Source: Chitinophagaceae bacterium
GTDB lineage: Bacteria; Bacteroidota; Bacteroidia; Chitinophagales; Chitinophagaceae
DNA length: 64,000 nucleotides
Direction of reading: 5' to 3'
NCBI GenBank assembly: GCA_023957125.1
Contig: JAMLHL010000007.1
Location: 143,481 to 207,480 of the forward strand
Made by a program: the position numbers and the translations under genes. Shown here in pieces: positions 39,148-48,594 of the stretch. The notes below the pieces were generated by a model that made no database searches, was not told the DNA's origin, and was given only the letters and a program-made list of their open reading frames with translations. Each line of letters opens with the position of its first letter. Positions within the stretch are counted from its first letter, which is position 1.

Positions 39148-40242
39148 TTATTTCTTTGTCATGGTAACCGTAAACTCCCGTGCTTCTTCCGGTAACAACC
39201 GTAACCTGACATCACGCCAGATTCCGGCGGAAGATTGATAATCTACACCATCTTCCGGGTCAGCAACGAACCAGATCATTCTCTTTGTCTGTGGTATCCT
39301 GAACCTCCGGATCAAACCGGTGCCGTCTTCTTTTGGTTTTATCAATTCATATACTTCGATTCCGTTGATCGTATAATGAAATTCGGGATATCTTTCGATC
39401 AGTTTATAACCTTTAAACTTTACGGTAGGAATATTTCCCGGCTGATCCACCCGGAGTGGAAGATCTGTCTTATCCCTGAAAAAAACGGTTCCCAAAATTT
39501 TTCCATAAGCATCGTGATGCCCTTTCCAGATATCCGTATTGTCCAGGAAATCCCCCTGCCACGCATACCGCAAACGACAAGCGCCGGCGTCCCAACAATA
39601 TGACAACCGGTGCGGAAGGTTTACCGCAATGGCGGCCGGCCCGGCATCAGGAAGGAAAATACGGTACAGATAAGGTGGGTCTTCCCGGAAAGAATGACTC
39701 CTCTCCGCCGTATGTGTATCGTGTCCGGTTCTCAATTCCTTCTTTCCGGATCGTCTTTCAGGAGGAATTTCAGGATCGTCTTTTAATAAGGGCATTACCT
39801 CGTCTGTAACATACATAGCGCCAAACATGACGGCGCCGTGACCGGGATAGGTACATACATAAGGATAAACGCCGGTCTTAGCAGGCGCTTTAAACGTGAG
39901 CGTTCTTTTATCCCCCGGGGAAAGAACCGGCAACGACCCCAATACTTCCGGCAGATCGGGAACGAAGTTTTTCTTTTGCCCTTCATCACCCAATGCCAAT
40001 GCGGCATTCACTACTTTCAACCTGGAACCGGGCCGGGTGATCACCAGGTTGTGCTCCATATCATCTTTGTTGGTAAAAACAATGCTGACTTTTGCCCCGG
40101 GTTTAACCTGAAATCTCACCAGGTCGTATTGCAAACCGCCTATGGCGCTAATAGACACAGTAATATCGTTAGACGGTTGCGCTTTTGCCAGCGCTATAAA
40201 TAACCAGGCAGCGAATAACAAAGCTATTCTTTTCCAAAACAT
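39148..40242 (-). CDS. Azurin-like blue copper protein with C-terminal accessory domain
   Basis: A 364-residue exported protein. The start at 40242 gives a Sec signal (MFWKRIALLFAAWLFIALAKA). Residues 25-145 form a cupredoxin: His64 in DMEHNLVI and the ligand loop CTYPGHGAVM with Cys130, His135 and Met139, spaced exactly as in azurin. Residues ~150-360 make a second, beta-rich domain (YLYRIFLPDAGPAAIAVN, GTVFFRDKTDLPLRVDQ, GIWRDVRLRLLPEEAREFTV) that I do not recognise. The copper site suits electron transfer from the neighbouring cytochromes. 25 bases separate it from the epimerase gene upstream. Confidence 0.85.
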   Translation of the reverse strand: MFWKRIALLFAAWLFIALAKAQPSNDITVSISAIGGLQYDLVRFQVKPGAKVSIVFTNKDDMEHNLVITRPGSRLKVVNAALALGDEGQKKNFVPDLPEVLGSLPVLSPGDKRTLTFKAPAKTGVYPYVCTYPGHGAVMFGAMYVTDEVMPLLKDDPEIPPERRSGKKELRTGHDTHTAERSHSFREDPPYLYRIFLPDAGPAAIAVNLPHRLSYCWDAGACRLRYAWQGDFLDNTDIWKGHHDAYGKILGTVFFRDKTDLPLRVDQPGNIPTVKFKGYKLIERYPEFHYTINGIEVYELIKPKEDGTGLIRRFRIPQTKRMIWFVADPEDGVDYQSSAGIWRDVRLRLLPEEAREFTVTMTKK

Positions 40243-40267
40243 AAGGCAAATGTTTGTATTGACAGAT

Positions 40268-41218
40268 TCATATCCCACTTTTCGCCCTCGCTGTTCTGAA
40301 CCAGCGGAGATCATTTTTTAAGTAAGGCAATATCTGCCCGAGACTCATCTTCGGATCTTTATTGCCGTGCTCGGCGCCACCCAAATCATATTCGTAATGA
40401 AGGGAGACCGGCCCCGTAATACCCAGTTGTTGGTACTTTTTGAAATAACCGTCAAAATCTACCTGACCTTCTCCTAACGGCACATTGTCTATTTGCCATT
40501 TTCCGTTTTGTTTCTTCCAGACAAAGTCTTTGATATCGGTTGACCCTATCCAGGGTGCAAGGAGCCGCATGCCTGTGGACCAGGAATTACCTCCTTCACA
40601 GATAGCATGGCGGATATCATACTGCACCCCGATATAAGCAGGATCACAATCTTTCAACATCCAGTAAATATCCCACACGGGGCCGCCCACTCTTATTCCG
40701 GAATGATTCTGGTATTCCCCGCGAATATTATATTTACGGTTCACCTTCTCCAATTGTTCCATGGCTTTTTTATACCCGTCAAGGTTTTCGGGAATCGTTT
40801 TTGCCGGATCGTACTCCAGGTAGCCCATCCGGTAATGCGTAATGCCCAGCGAAGATGCCGTTCCTAATACCGTATCAATATATTTATAGCCTGCCGTTTT
40901 AATATCGGTAACCATCATGGGTACCCGAACGCCGGACTTCTGTAAAGTTTTTACCATTGCCGGCAAATCCGTCCTGACCTTTTCGGGAAGAACCTGTCCA
41001 CCCTCCCGTACCGGAAGATCGGCTCCGTCAAACCCGATAAGGGCAATGGTTTCGGCGAGACGATCGCGATCGAGGAATTGAAGACATTTTGTAAATATGC
41101 AAACCGGGGTCGCTTTGCTTTCAACCATTGACATACCCGGAAGAAATTCCGGGACAACAAGGGGCGCCGCCGTTGCCAGGGAGGTTATTTTGATAAACGC
41201 ACGCCTGTTTATTTTCAT
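40268..41218 (-). CDS. Exported sugar isomerase/epimerase-fold protein (Tat signal)
   Basis: A 316-residue xylose-isomerase-like TIM barrel. The N-terminus MKINRRAFIKITSLATAAPL is a twin-arginine signal, so the folded, probably metal-loaded enzyme is exported. Barrel motifs include LIGFDGADLPVREGGQVLPE, RGEYQNHSG, VQYDIRHAICEGG and VSLHYEYDLGG, where His, Glu and Asp residues would bind a divalent metal. Its location outside the cytoplasm argues against a sugar-phosphate substrate. The stop overlaps the start context of the cytochrome gene upstream by 4 bases, meaning tight operon coupling. Confidence 0.85.
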   Translation of the reverse strand: MKINRRAFIKITSLATAAPLVVPEFLPGMSMVESKATPVCIFTKCLQFLDRDRLAETIALIGFDGADLPVREGGQVLPEKVRTDLPAMVKTLQKSGVRVPMMVTDIKTAGYKYIDTVLGTASSLGITHYRMGYLEYDPAKTIPENLDGYKKAMEQLEKVNRKYNIRGEYQNHSGIRVGGPVWDIYWMLKDCDPAYIGVQYDIRHAICEGGNSWSTGMRLLAPWIGSTDIKDFVWKKQNGKWQIDNVPLGEGQVDFDGYFKKYQQLGITGPVSLHYEYDLGGAEHGNKDPKMSLGQILPYLKNDLRWFRTARAKSGI

Positions 41219-43479
41219 TCCGTCATTTTTAGTAAACTTTCTTCGGTAAGCGATACCGGACCCTTACTTCTGAGCGCTTTAATTTCTGCCGGCTTAACCG
41301 GTGGGCGCCCGTAGGAAAGTTTAGGATCTGCCGGGGCAAAGGAATTATGCAAATAATCCATAATGCCGGCTATCTCTTCATCGGTATAAATATCCCTGAA
41401 TTTTGGCATCGCGCCATTAAAAGTAAAAGGCTTTCCGTTTATATGCACCGGACCTTCCAAACCATTCAGGATGATCATTCCCAACCGGGCATTGGAACCG
41501 CTGACATATTGCGATCCCATCAATGGAGGCGCCATGTGCTCAATACCTTCTCCATCTGCCCCATGACAGCCGGCGCAGACACCGCGATAGATTACCAGGC
41601 CCTTTTGTAATCCGGGGATCGGTATTTTTCGTTGTACAAAAATAGTATTCTTCTTATCCTCCAGCCTGTTTTTAGTAGTTTCATCCAACAGCGTAATGAT
41701 CTTGCTCTCACCGTTATTCTCTTTCTGCGATGGAACCAGGTAAGACCTGAAACGATCTTCCATCCTCCTGAGACTACTCACCACCGCTTCCTGGAATACC
41801 GCGCTGGCCGGATAAGTACCGGAAAGGGTTGCCAGCACCGGCAAAAAAGTGTTGGGCGCTAACGCAATCCAGGGCCCCAGCGAAACAGCGAGATAAAGAT
41901 CCACCGTGGTATCGTGCCTGGCGCTTAAATCCGTACATAACTTTTCCATCGCCCCGAGATGACCGGCAGTGTTAAAAGACTTCAGCAATAACAACGCATG
42001 TGCAGTCAGCTCAGGCGCTCCGGATACCGCCACCCTATTCAACAACTCAAACGACAGCGCATCCAACCCTTCCAAAGCATGCAGGGCATGAATAGCGGGT
42101 AGGGTTTCTTTTTGATCCCGGGTCAATGCTTCCAGGACAGGAATCACCGAACGGTCGTTTCGGAAGATCAACAGTTGTTGCGCCCTGTCCCTGATCCAGC
42201 CATTCTCACTTTTCAACAAGGACACCAGCTCTGTGCCTGAAAGCGTATTAAGATCGGGGACAACGGCCGGTTGTTGCCTCTTGTATTTTATTCTAAGGAT
42301 CCGTCCGGCGCTGATAAGCGTATCCAGTTTTTTACGAACGATCCCTTCGCGGTAATAGGGCGTTGCCGATACCCGGTGTTGCATCACCCCCCGATGCATA
42401 TCCACTACATACATGGCCCCGTCGGGACCGTTGGATAAGTTCACCGGGCGGAAACCTTCATCGGTGGAGACGAGAAATTCTTTATCATCCCAGGCCTGCG
42501 CCGCAGTTGTTTTAAGCGCTTCGAAGCTAAGTATGTTACGCTTCACCAGGTTAGCTTCCGGCTCACATACAAAAGCATTCTGACGGTAGTCTGCCGGGTA
42601 CTGATCTCCGCGGTAGATCAGGGGACCGCATGCAGCCGTAAACTTTTTTAAAATACTGTCTTCGTTGAGTATGCCTTCCACATAACCCCGGTTTACGGTA
42701 GTAGGATGTAAAGGATAAATATGCTGGTTGTCCGTGAGCGCTTTATTGATCGCTTCTTTTGGCTTCATATACGGGTTGCCAATGAGGGTATTAGGCAGTA
42801 AATAATCTCCCACCAGCTGCACTTCATTATAATTGTAGTAAAGCCGGCCGAAATTGTCTTTGGTAATCCCAAACTGTCCCCGAAACGAAGTAGGTTCATG
42901 TATCCATTTACCGTCTTTCATTTGGTAGCGGGTTGTGGAGTAGGCGCTGTATATCCAATTATCAATGCCCATCATCAACCCGTTGGCCTGGTTTTCCGGG
43001 TTGGAATACGCATCCGCATATAGGGAATCCACCAGCACTCTTTTGCCCGGCTTATCATCCTTTATTTCTACAAACCAGAGATTAGGCGGCGCTGCATACA
43101 ACACACCGCCATAAACAAGTGCAATGGCGCGGGGAAGTACCAGGCTGTCGAGGAATACTTTCACATTCCGGGCTCTTCCTTTTTTATCCCATCCGTCCAC
43201 GATACTGATCCTTCCGTTGGGCGCATCCTCCCCCGACCCGGCAATATTGGGCATAAAACCGCGCATTTCTATGATCCACATCCTGCCACGGTTGTCGAAA
43301 TCCATTGCCACCGGCGCTTCGATCAGCGGCTCTGAGGCCGCTAACTGTATTTCAAAACCATCGGCAATTTTATACTGATCGAATGAGATATCCGGAATAT
43401 CTTCACCAGGGGTGGTACAGGAAGCCAATACGGTTATCCAAAAGAAAAACAAGGCCTGTCCTCTGATTCCTATGCGCAT
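41215..43479 (-). CDS. PVC-type cytochrome c lipoprotein with beta-propeller
   Basis: A 754-residue lipoprotein (lipobox TVLASC, Cys21). A glucose dehydrogenase-type propeller (about 35-400) begins YKIADGFEIQLAASEPLIEA and has VAMDFDNRGRMWIIEMRGF and FRPVNLSNGPDGAMYVVDMH. A shorter helical-repeat region follows (about 420-600). The C-terminal cytochrome c domain has CAGCH (about residue 634), then GADGEGIEHMAPPLMGSQ and a possible Met ligand in NGAMPKF. It is smaller than the other two cytochromes of this type in the window. Placed between cstA and the epimerase gene in one run. Confidence 0.88.
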   Translation of the reverse strand: MRIGIRGQALFFFWITVLASCTTPGEDIPDISFDQYKIADGFEIQLAASEPLIEAPVAMDFDNRGRMWIIEMRGFMPNIAGSGEDAPNGRISIVDGWDKKGRARNVKVFLDSLVLPRAIALVYGGVLYAAPPNLWFVEIKDDKPGKRVLVDSLYADAYSNPENQANGLMMGIDNWIYSAYSTTRYQMKDGKWIHEPTSFRGQFGITKDNFGRLYYNYNEVQLVGDYLLPNTLIGNPYMKPKEAINKALTDNQHIYPLHPTTVNRGYVEGILNEDSILKKFTAACGPLIYRGDQYPADYRQNAFVCEPEANLVKRNILSFEALKTTAAQAWDDKEFLVSTDEGFRPVNLSNGPDGAMYVVDMHRGVMQHRVSATPYYREGIVRKKLDTLISAGRILRIKYKRQQPAVVPDLNTLSGTELVSLLKSENGWIRDRAQQLLIFRNDRSVIPVLEALTRDQKETLPAIHALHALEGLDALSFELLNRVAVSGAPELTAHALLLLKSFNTAGHLGAMEKLCTDLSARHDTTVDLYLAVSLGPWIALAPNTFLPVLATLSGTYPASAVFQEAVVSSLRRMEDRFRSYLVPSQKENNGESKIITLLDETTKNRLEDKKNTIFVQRKIPIPGLQKGLVIYRGVCAGCHGADGEGIEHMAPPLMGSQYVSGSNARLGMIILNGLEGPVHINGKPFTFNGAMPKFRDIYTDEEIAGIMDYLHNSFAPADPKLSYGRPPVKPAEIKALRSKGPVSLTEESLLKMTE

Positions 43480-43498
43480 ACGGTAATGTTTAAACCTA

Positions 43499-45568
43499 TT
43501 ATTTTAAATCAAATTTTTTCATTTCCACATAAGGGCTTTCCTGTAACGGCCGGTAGCTTTGGTTTTTAAGAATTTTTCGCCAGATCTTAATGGCGCCGAT
43601 AAGCATAATAACGGCTATCATTAAAAAGATACAACACAGGGTGCCATTAATGATATCATTGGTAGTAATCCGGCTCATCTCCGCAACGCTCTTCGCCGGC
43701 GCAATGATTTGTCCTGCTTTTTGCGCGGCACTGAATTTATATGCATGCGCAAAAAAGCCGATGGAAGGGTTGAAGCTGAATATCTTTTCTAAGGAGGTGA
43801 TAAAAGTCACAATTACCATGCAGATGAGCGGAACCAGGGTGACGGCAATGTATTTCTTTTTCTTCATCTTATATAACATCGTGGTAATAAAGGTCAGGGC
43901 CATTACTGAAAGTATCTGGTTAGATAAACCAAACAACGGCCACAAAGTATTAATGCCCCCTAAAGGATCTATCACCCCCTGGTAAATAAAATAACCCCAG
44001 GCGCCCACGGCAAAAGCGGTAGCAATGATATTGCCTGCAAACGATTTAGTTTCGCCCAAAGGTTTATGCACATAAGAGAACATCTCCTGCAACATAAAAC
44101 GGAGAATGCGTGTGCCGGCGTCAACAGTGGTAAGGATAAACAGGGCTTCAAACAGGATGGCGAAATGATACCAGAAGGCCATCGCTTCTTTACCTCCCAG
44201 TATCTGGTGAAAAATATGCACCATGCCGATAGCCAGTGTTGGCGCGCCGCCGGTTCTCGACACGATGCTTGTTTCCCCTATATCGGCAGCGGTTTGCGCG
44301 ATGGCTTCTGGAGAAATGGCATATCCCATCCGGGCGATCGCCTCGCTTACCTCGTTTAAATCCACTCCTACTATTGAGGCGGGGCTGTTTACCGCGAAAT
44401 ATAGTCCCGGGTCTATCACGCTGGCGGCTATGATGGCCATAATGGCTACAAAAGATTCAGTTAACATAGCCCCGTACCCGATGGTGCCGATATGAGATTC
44501 TTTCTGGATCATCTTGGGGGTGGTTCCCGAAGACACCAAAGCATGAAACCCCGATATCGCGCCGCAGGCAATGGTAATAAATAAAAAGGGGAACAGTTTC
44601 CCGGAAAACACCGGTCCCGAACCATCTACAAAATGAGTTATGGAAGGCATCATCAACTCGGGTCTGACAAGAAGAATACACAAGGCAAGCATGAAGATGA
44701 TGCCCACTTTAAGAAAAGTGCTTAAATAATCTCTCGGGGCCAACAGCAGCCATACCGGTAAAACGGAAGCGAAAAAACCATATACCATCATCAGTATGGC
44801 GATGGTGGTGCCTTTCAGGTTAAATATCTCAGACCAGTAGGGACTTTCAGCCACCTGCTGCCCACCCATCAGCGCCAGGATCAATAATACAAAACCGATG
44901 ATGGACATTTCGCTGATCTTCCCGGGGCGGATATACCGGGTGTAGAGACCCATAAAGATGGCTATCGGGATGGTCATCCCCACCGTAAATGTTCCCCAGG
45001 GACTGCCCATTAAAGCTTTTACCACCACCAGGCCCAGCACGGCTATCAGGATGATCATGATGAGGATAATGCCGATTTTGGTGATGAACCCTATTACATT
45101 GCCAAATTCCAGCTTTATCATTTCTCCCAGTGTGCGGCCGTTCCGCCGTGTGGAGCCAAACAAAACAATCATATCCTGCACGGCGCCTGCAAACACCGCT
45201 CCGAAAATGAGCCACAGGGTGCCGGGTAAATAGCCCATCTGGGCCGCCAGCACCGGCCCTACCAACGGCCCAGCGCCGGCTATGGCCGCAAAATGATGAC
45301 CGAATAAAACTATTTTATTGGTAGGGGTAAAGTCTTTGCCATCCTGGCTGGTATATGCGGGAGTGGCCCGCCGGTCGTCAACAGACAATACCTTTTTCTC
45401 AATGAACTTCCGGTAAAACCGGAAAGCCACCATATAAACACAGGCAGCGGCGATCACTATCCATACCGCATTGATCTTTTCGCCGCGTTCCAAAGCGATG
45501 GTAGCCAGGGCGGCAGCGCCTAATAATGAAATGATTATCCAAACGATGGAACTGACTGTTTTTTTCAT
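43499..45568 (-). CDS. cstA: Carbon starvation protein CstA
   Basis: A 689-residue inner-membrane transporter with about 16 helices. The start at 45568 gives MKKTVSSIVWIIISLLG. Diagnostic segments are LFGHHFAAIAGAGPLVGPVL, GYLPGTLWLIFGAVFAGAVQD, FHALVSSGTTPKMI and the C-terminal WPLFGLSNQILSV. CstA-type carriers take up peptides or pyruvate under carbon limitation. Here it heads the run with the sugar-oxidation genes (19-base gap to the cytochrome gene), suggesting import of an organic acid or product. A TATATTTG box lies about 100 bases upstream. Confidence 0.94.
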   Translation of the reverse strand: MKKTVSSIVWIIISLLGAAALATIALERGEKINAVWIVIAAACVYMVAFRFYRKFIEKKVLSVDDRRATPAYTSQDGKDFTPTNKIVLFGHHFAAIAGAGPLVGPVLAAQMGYLPGTLWLIFGAVFAGAVQDMIVLFGSTRRNGRTLGEMIKLEFGNVIGFITKIGIILIMIILIAVLGLVVVKALMGSPWGTFTVGMTIPIAIFMGLYTRYIRPGKISEMSIIGFVLLILALMGGQQVAESPYWSEIFNLKGTTIAILMMVYGFFASVLPVWLLLAPRDYLSTFLKVGIIFMLALCILLVRPELMMPSITHFVDGSGPVFSGKLFPFLFITIACGAISGFHALVSSGTTPKMIQKESHIGTIGYGAMLTESFVAIMAIIAASVIDPGLYFAVNSPASIVGVDLNEVSEAIARMGYAISPEAIAQTAADIGETSIVSRTGGAPTLAIGMVHIFHQILGGKEAMAFWYHFAILFEALFILTTVDAGTRILRFMLQEMFSYVHKPLGETKSFAGNIIATAFAVGAWGYFIYQGVIDPLGGINTLWPLFGLSNQILSVMALTFITTMLYKMKKKKYIAVTLVPLICMVIVTFITSLEKIFSFNPSIGFFAHAYKFSAAQKAGQIIAPAKSVAEMSRITTNDIINGTLCCIFLMIAVIMLIGAIKIWRKILKNQSYRPLQESPYVEMKKFDLK

Positions 45569-45668
45569 AAACTTCTTATTTCCGGGGCTTAGGTTTCTGC
45601 AAATGTTTTCAGACCTGAATTTTACTTCAAAATACACTCATCCGCGCATCTAAAAATATGATTATTGG

Positions 45669-45676
45669 CAAATATA
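45669..45676 (-). promoter_or_regulatory. Possible -7 box of the cstA run
   Basis: TATATTTG on the minus strand matches the TAnnTTTG consensus perfectly, 101 bases before the cstA start. No convincing -33 TTTG was seen at the right distance, so this is tentative. Confidence 0.35.
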
Positions 45677-45742
45677 AAATTTTAATGAGCAGATTCCTGA
45701 ATAAGCTAACCAGCCGGATTCAATATGCTTAGATTACCTCAT

Positions 45743-45937
45743 TTATTCATGCACTACTTCCAGGTTACATACGCCTTTCCCCGGCATTTTATAATTGATT
45801 TCTACCTTCCCTTCTTTATAGGAGCTCAACCATTTCCTGCCTTTGGCATCCGTAACATATACTTTACCGGATAGCTGCCGAAGGTTATGCCATACTGGTG
45901 ATACACCACCTGGAAAAGTGGAAATAAAACGATTCAT
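45743..45937 (-). CDS. Small hypothetical protein
   Basis: A 64-residue open frame starting MNRFISTFPGGVSPVWHNLR and ending GKGVCNLEVVHE, in the 549-base interval between cstA and the parvulin gene. The composition is protein-like (VTDAKGRKWLSSYKEGKVEI), but I recognise no family and see no signal or helix. It could be the tail of a larger lost gene, since it reads like the end of a beta-rich domain. Confidence 0.4.
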   Translation of the reverse strand: MNRFISTFPGGVSPVWHNLRQLSGKVYVTDAKGRKWLSSYKEGKVEINYKMPGKGVCNLEVVHE

Positions 45938-46117
45938 ATTGTATTCTGTTTACGCAGGTCGTTGCCGTTCCGGTTTTTGATGAAGGGGTTATCCGCAGGC
46001 TGCTTTCTCTTTCCTGCAGCCTGGCGATAAGTGGAAGTCATAGCGAATCAGAATTAAGCAGATCTTAACGCAAAAACCACTAACTTCATCTCCCTATTAC
46101 GAATAAAAGCTGAAAAT

Positions 46118-46729
46118 ATGAAAACCGGTTTATTATGGCTGTTCCTGCTCTTTACCACCTCCGCCTGGGCGCAGTTAACGGTAAGGGAACAATTTGAGAA
46201 GATCAATACCATGCAGGAAGCACAGAAATACGTGGATGCCAACCAGAACCTGAAACCGGAAATTTTTAAGCTGGTTTACGGGAAAGACTCCTCCAAGGTG
46301 GACAACAGGTTGCTGAAACTGACCAAAGGCGATATTTTGTCTATCGGATACACCACCTATAAGATCCTCGAATCCAACGAATCGGTCAACTACCGGGCCA
46401 GTTATATCTTCCTGGATGGCGCCGAGCTGTCTGTTTCTGAAATTGACAGTTTAAGGAAAGTCATTATGCAAAAACTGTCGGAAGGTGTTCCTTTTGAAAA
46501 ACTTTCCGACGAATATACCATGGATGGGAACAATACCCACGGCGACACCGGCTGGTTTTTCGGAGAGGAAATGGTACCCATAGAATTACAAAACGGGGTA
46601 AAGAACCACAAATTGGGAGACATCTTTTCTGTAGATGTGCCCGACAGGAAATGGAATTACCTCGTGAAAAAAACCTACGACGACCAGATCACAAAAGATA
46701 TTACGGTACTGAAGTCGAACGGAAGGTAG
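46118..46729 (+). CDS. Exported PpiC-type peptidyl-prolyl isomerase (parvulin)
   Basis: A 203-residue exported protein. The Sec signal (MKTGLLWLFLLFTTSAWAQ) is followed by a helical linker and a single parvulin domain (about 90-190) with LSVSEIDSLRKVIMQKLSEG, VPFEKLSDEYTMDG, HGDTGWFFGEEMVPIE and KLGDIFSV, the usual order of motifs in PpiC/SurA domains. It probably helps folding of outer-membrane or periplasmic proteins. A single gene on the plus strand. Confidence 0.82.
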   Translation: MKTGLLWLFLLFTTSAWAQLTVREQFEKINTMQEAQKYVDANQNLKPEIFKLVYGKDSSKVDNRLLKLTKGDILSIGYTTYKILESNESVNYRASYIFLDGAELSVSEIDSLRKVIMQKLSEGVPFEKLSDEYTMDGNNTHGDTGWFFGEEMVPIELQNGVKNHKLGDIFSVDVPDRKWNYLVKKTYDDQITKDITVLKSNGR

Positions 46730-46959
46730 GGGAATACTTAGCGATAACTATTTAAGGGCTGCCGAATAAAGGAAGAAATATTTTGTATGTACCTGAATAG
46801 TGAAAACCGCTACTAATGCACAAATAATTAAGAGCATTTCAATACTTCGTTCGCAAATTCCGGTTGTTACAGAAAGAATAGAGTTATGATTTATGGGAAA
46901 GCCCTGATTAACGATAATTATTCAACCTTCCGGTTATTTCACTATTAGACTCAGTTAAT

Positions 46960-47880
46960 TCATGCATCTATCAAGGTCTCAAGATATTTTTTGGTCTTCG
47001 AAATATAATCTGAATTGGTACCTGATAGCTCACACTCAAGCGTGATATTTCCTTTGAAATTTATAGATTTTAAAAAGGCAATGATTTCCGGGAACTTAAC
47101 TTCTCCATTTGGAATAAGCACCTCTTTACCCAATTTATATGGATCCGTAGGATACAATCCGTCTTTTGCATGAAAAGACCGGATGTATTTTGCAAGCATC
47201 TTCACCCCATCCAAAGGATTGGCCTTTCCATAAAGGACAAGGTTGGCAAGATCACAATTTACATACAGATTGCCGGTCCCTATGTCTTCAATTGCACGCA
47301 AAAGCGTAACAGGTGTTTCCTGGCCTGTTTCAAAATAAATATCAATACCGTTCTTTAAGGAATAGGCTCCCAGATCTTTCATTAACGCAATAAATTCGAC
47401 ATAAAGCACATCATCAGGGTTTTCGGGAATAAAACCAAAATGAGCATGTACTGCCGGAATGCCTGCCGCCTTGCAAAAATCAATCCCCTCCTTCAGACGT
47501 TTGATACGTGCCGGGCGGGTTTCCCTCGGTATGAGGCCGATGGTTGAAGGACCCTCCTTAAAATTATAAGTATATACGCCCGGACCCATGCAAATAAGTG
47601 TGACGGGAGAAATATAATACTTCTCCAATGTTGCACGCAGTCTTTTAGCCAATTCAGGAGAGTATTCCTTTACATTCAACTGGCAGGTTGGAAAACCCAG
47701 ATCCCGGACAATTTTTAAATCCTCCTCCGGGTTATCAGCTCTTGCAATTATCCCCAGGGAGATTGCGTCTTCCCCTTTATTCTTTTTTTTAGGAACCGCA
47801 TTTCCTATCGCCGTTACAAAAGGCGCTCCGGAGATCATCAACGCGGAGTGAAGAAAACTCCTTCGATTTATTCCGATCAT
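46960..47880 (-). CDS. Second exported sugar isomerase/epimerase-fold protein
   Basis: A 306-residue TIM-barrel enzyme of the AP endonuclease family 2/xylose-isomerase-like superfamily. The N-terminus MIGINRRSFLHSALMISG is a twin-arginine signal (RRSFL). Barrel motifs are visible: HAHFGFIPENPDD, IYFETGQETPVTLL, NLYVNCDLANLVLYGKANP, FHAKDGLYPTDP and NITLECELSG, whose Glu, Asp, His and Glu would coordinate a metal. It is only distantly similar to the first copy at 40268. It stands alone between a parvulin gene and the channel gene. Confidence 0.83.
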   Translation of the reverse strand: MIGINRRSFLHSALMISGAPFVTAIGNAVPKKKNKGEDAISLGIIARADNPEEDLKIVRDLGFPTCQLNVKEYSPELAKRLRATLEKYYISPVTLICMGPGVYTYNFKEGPSTIGLIPRETRPARIKRLKEGIDFCKAAGIPAVHAHFGFIPENPDDVLYVEFIALMKDLGAYSLKNGIDIYFETGQETPVTLLRAIEDIGTGNLYVNCDLANLVLYGKANPLDGVKMLAKYIRSFHAKDGLYPTDPYKLGKEVLIPNGEVKFPEIIAFLKSINFKGNITLECELSGTNSDYISKTKKYLETLIDA

Positions 47881-47948
47881 AATATCTTTTTTACGAAATT
47901 ACTTTCTTATATTAATTCGAATCCAATTTTTAATTCCTAAAATTGCGT

Positions 47949-48536
47949 ATGAAAAAAGGTCGTCTCGAAGCCTTCAGCGATGGGGTAATTGCTATTATTA
48001 TTACCATCATGGTATTGGGGATAGAAGTGCCGGAGCAGGTTGACTGGCAGGGAATCATCAGTCTTTGGCCCCGGTTTTTGAGTTACGTACTCAGCTTTAT
48101 CTATGTTGGCATTTACTGGAATAATCACCATCATACCTTCCAGGCTGAAAAAAAAGGCGTCAACGGTAAAATATTATGGGCCAATCTTAACCTCCTTTTC
48201 TGGCTTTCGCTGATACCTGTAGCCACCGGATGGATGGGGCAACACGAATTTTCCAGGATCCCCGTTATTTTTTATGGTGTCATTTTACTCATGTGTGCTC
48301 TGGCCTATTTCATCCTGATATCTCAATTGAAATCCAGTGAAGGAGAAGACTCGATCATAGCGAAAGCGATCGGAAAAGATTTTAAGGGAAAGATATCTAT
48401 CGTGTTGTATATAGTGGGAATGCTTCTTGCCAATGTCAACAGCTTCCTGGGGTTTGGCGTATATGCTGTCGTCGCATTAACCTGGCTGGTGCCCGATAAA
48501 AGAATTGAGCGATTATACAAAGAACCGGTTCAATAA
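47949..48536 (+). CDS. TMEM175-family potassium channel
   Basis: A 195-residue membrane protein. The ATG at 47949 is preferred to an in-frame TTG six bases earlier. Residues 4-30 give the family signature RLEAFSDGVIAIIITIMVLG, where the R-x3-FSD motif is conserved in TMEM175 (DUF1211) channels, and about six helices follow, including FLSYVLSFIYVGIYWNNHHH. Bacterial members carry one such domain and assemble as tetramers that conduct potassium. It starts 69 bases from the divergent epimerase gene. Confidence 0.88.
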   Translation: MKKGRLEAFSDGVIAIIITIMVLGIEVPEQVDWQGIISLWPRFLSYVLSFIYVGIYWNNHHHTFQAEKKGVNGKILWANLNLLFWLSLIPVATGWMGQHEFSRIPVIFYGVILLMCALAYFILISQLKSSEGEDSIIAKAIGKDFKGKISIVLYIVGMLLANVNSFLGFGVYAVVALTWLVPDKRIERLYKEPVQ

Positions 48537-48594
48537 CAGCAGCCCCACAAAGTGGTATCTCCACATCTCTTAAAACTTGTTCCCCGGTAATCCA

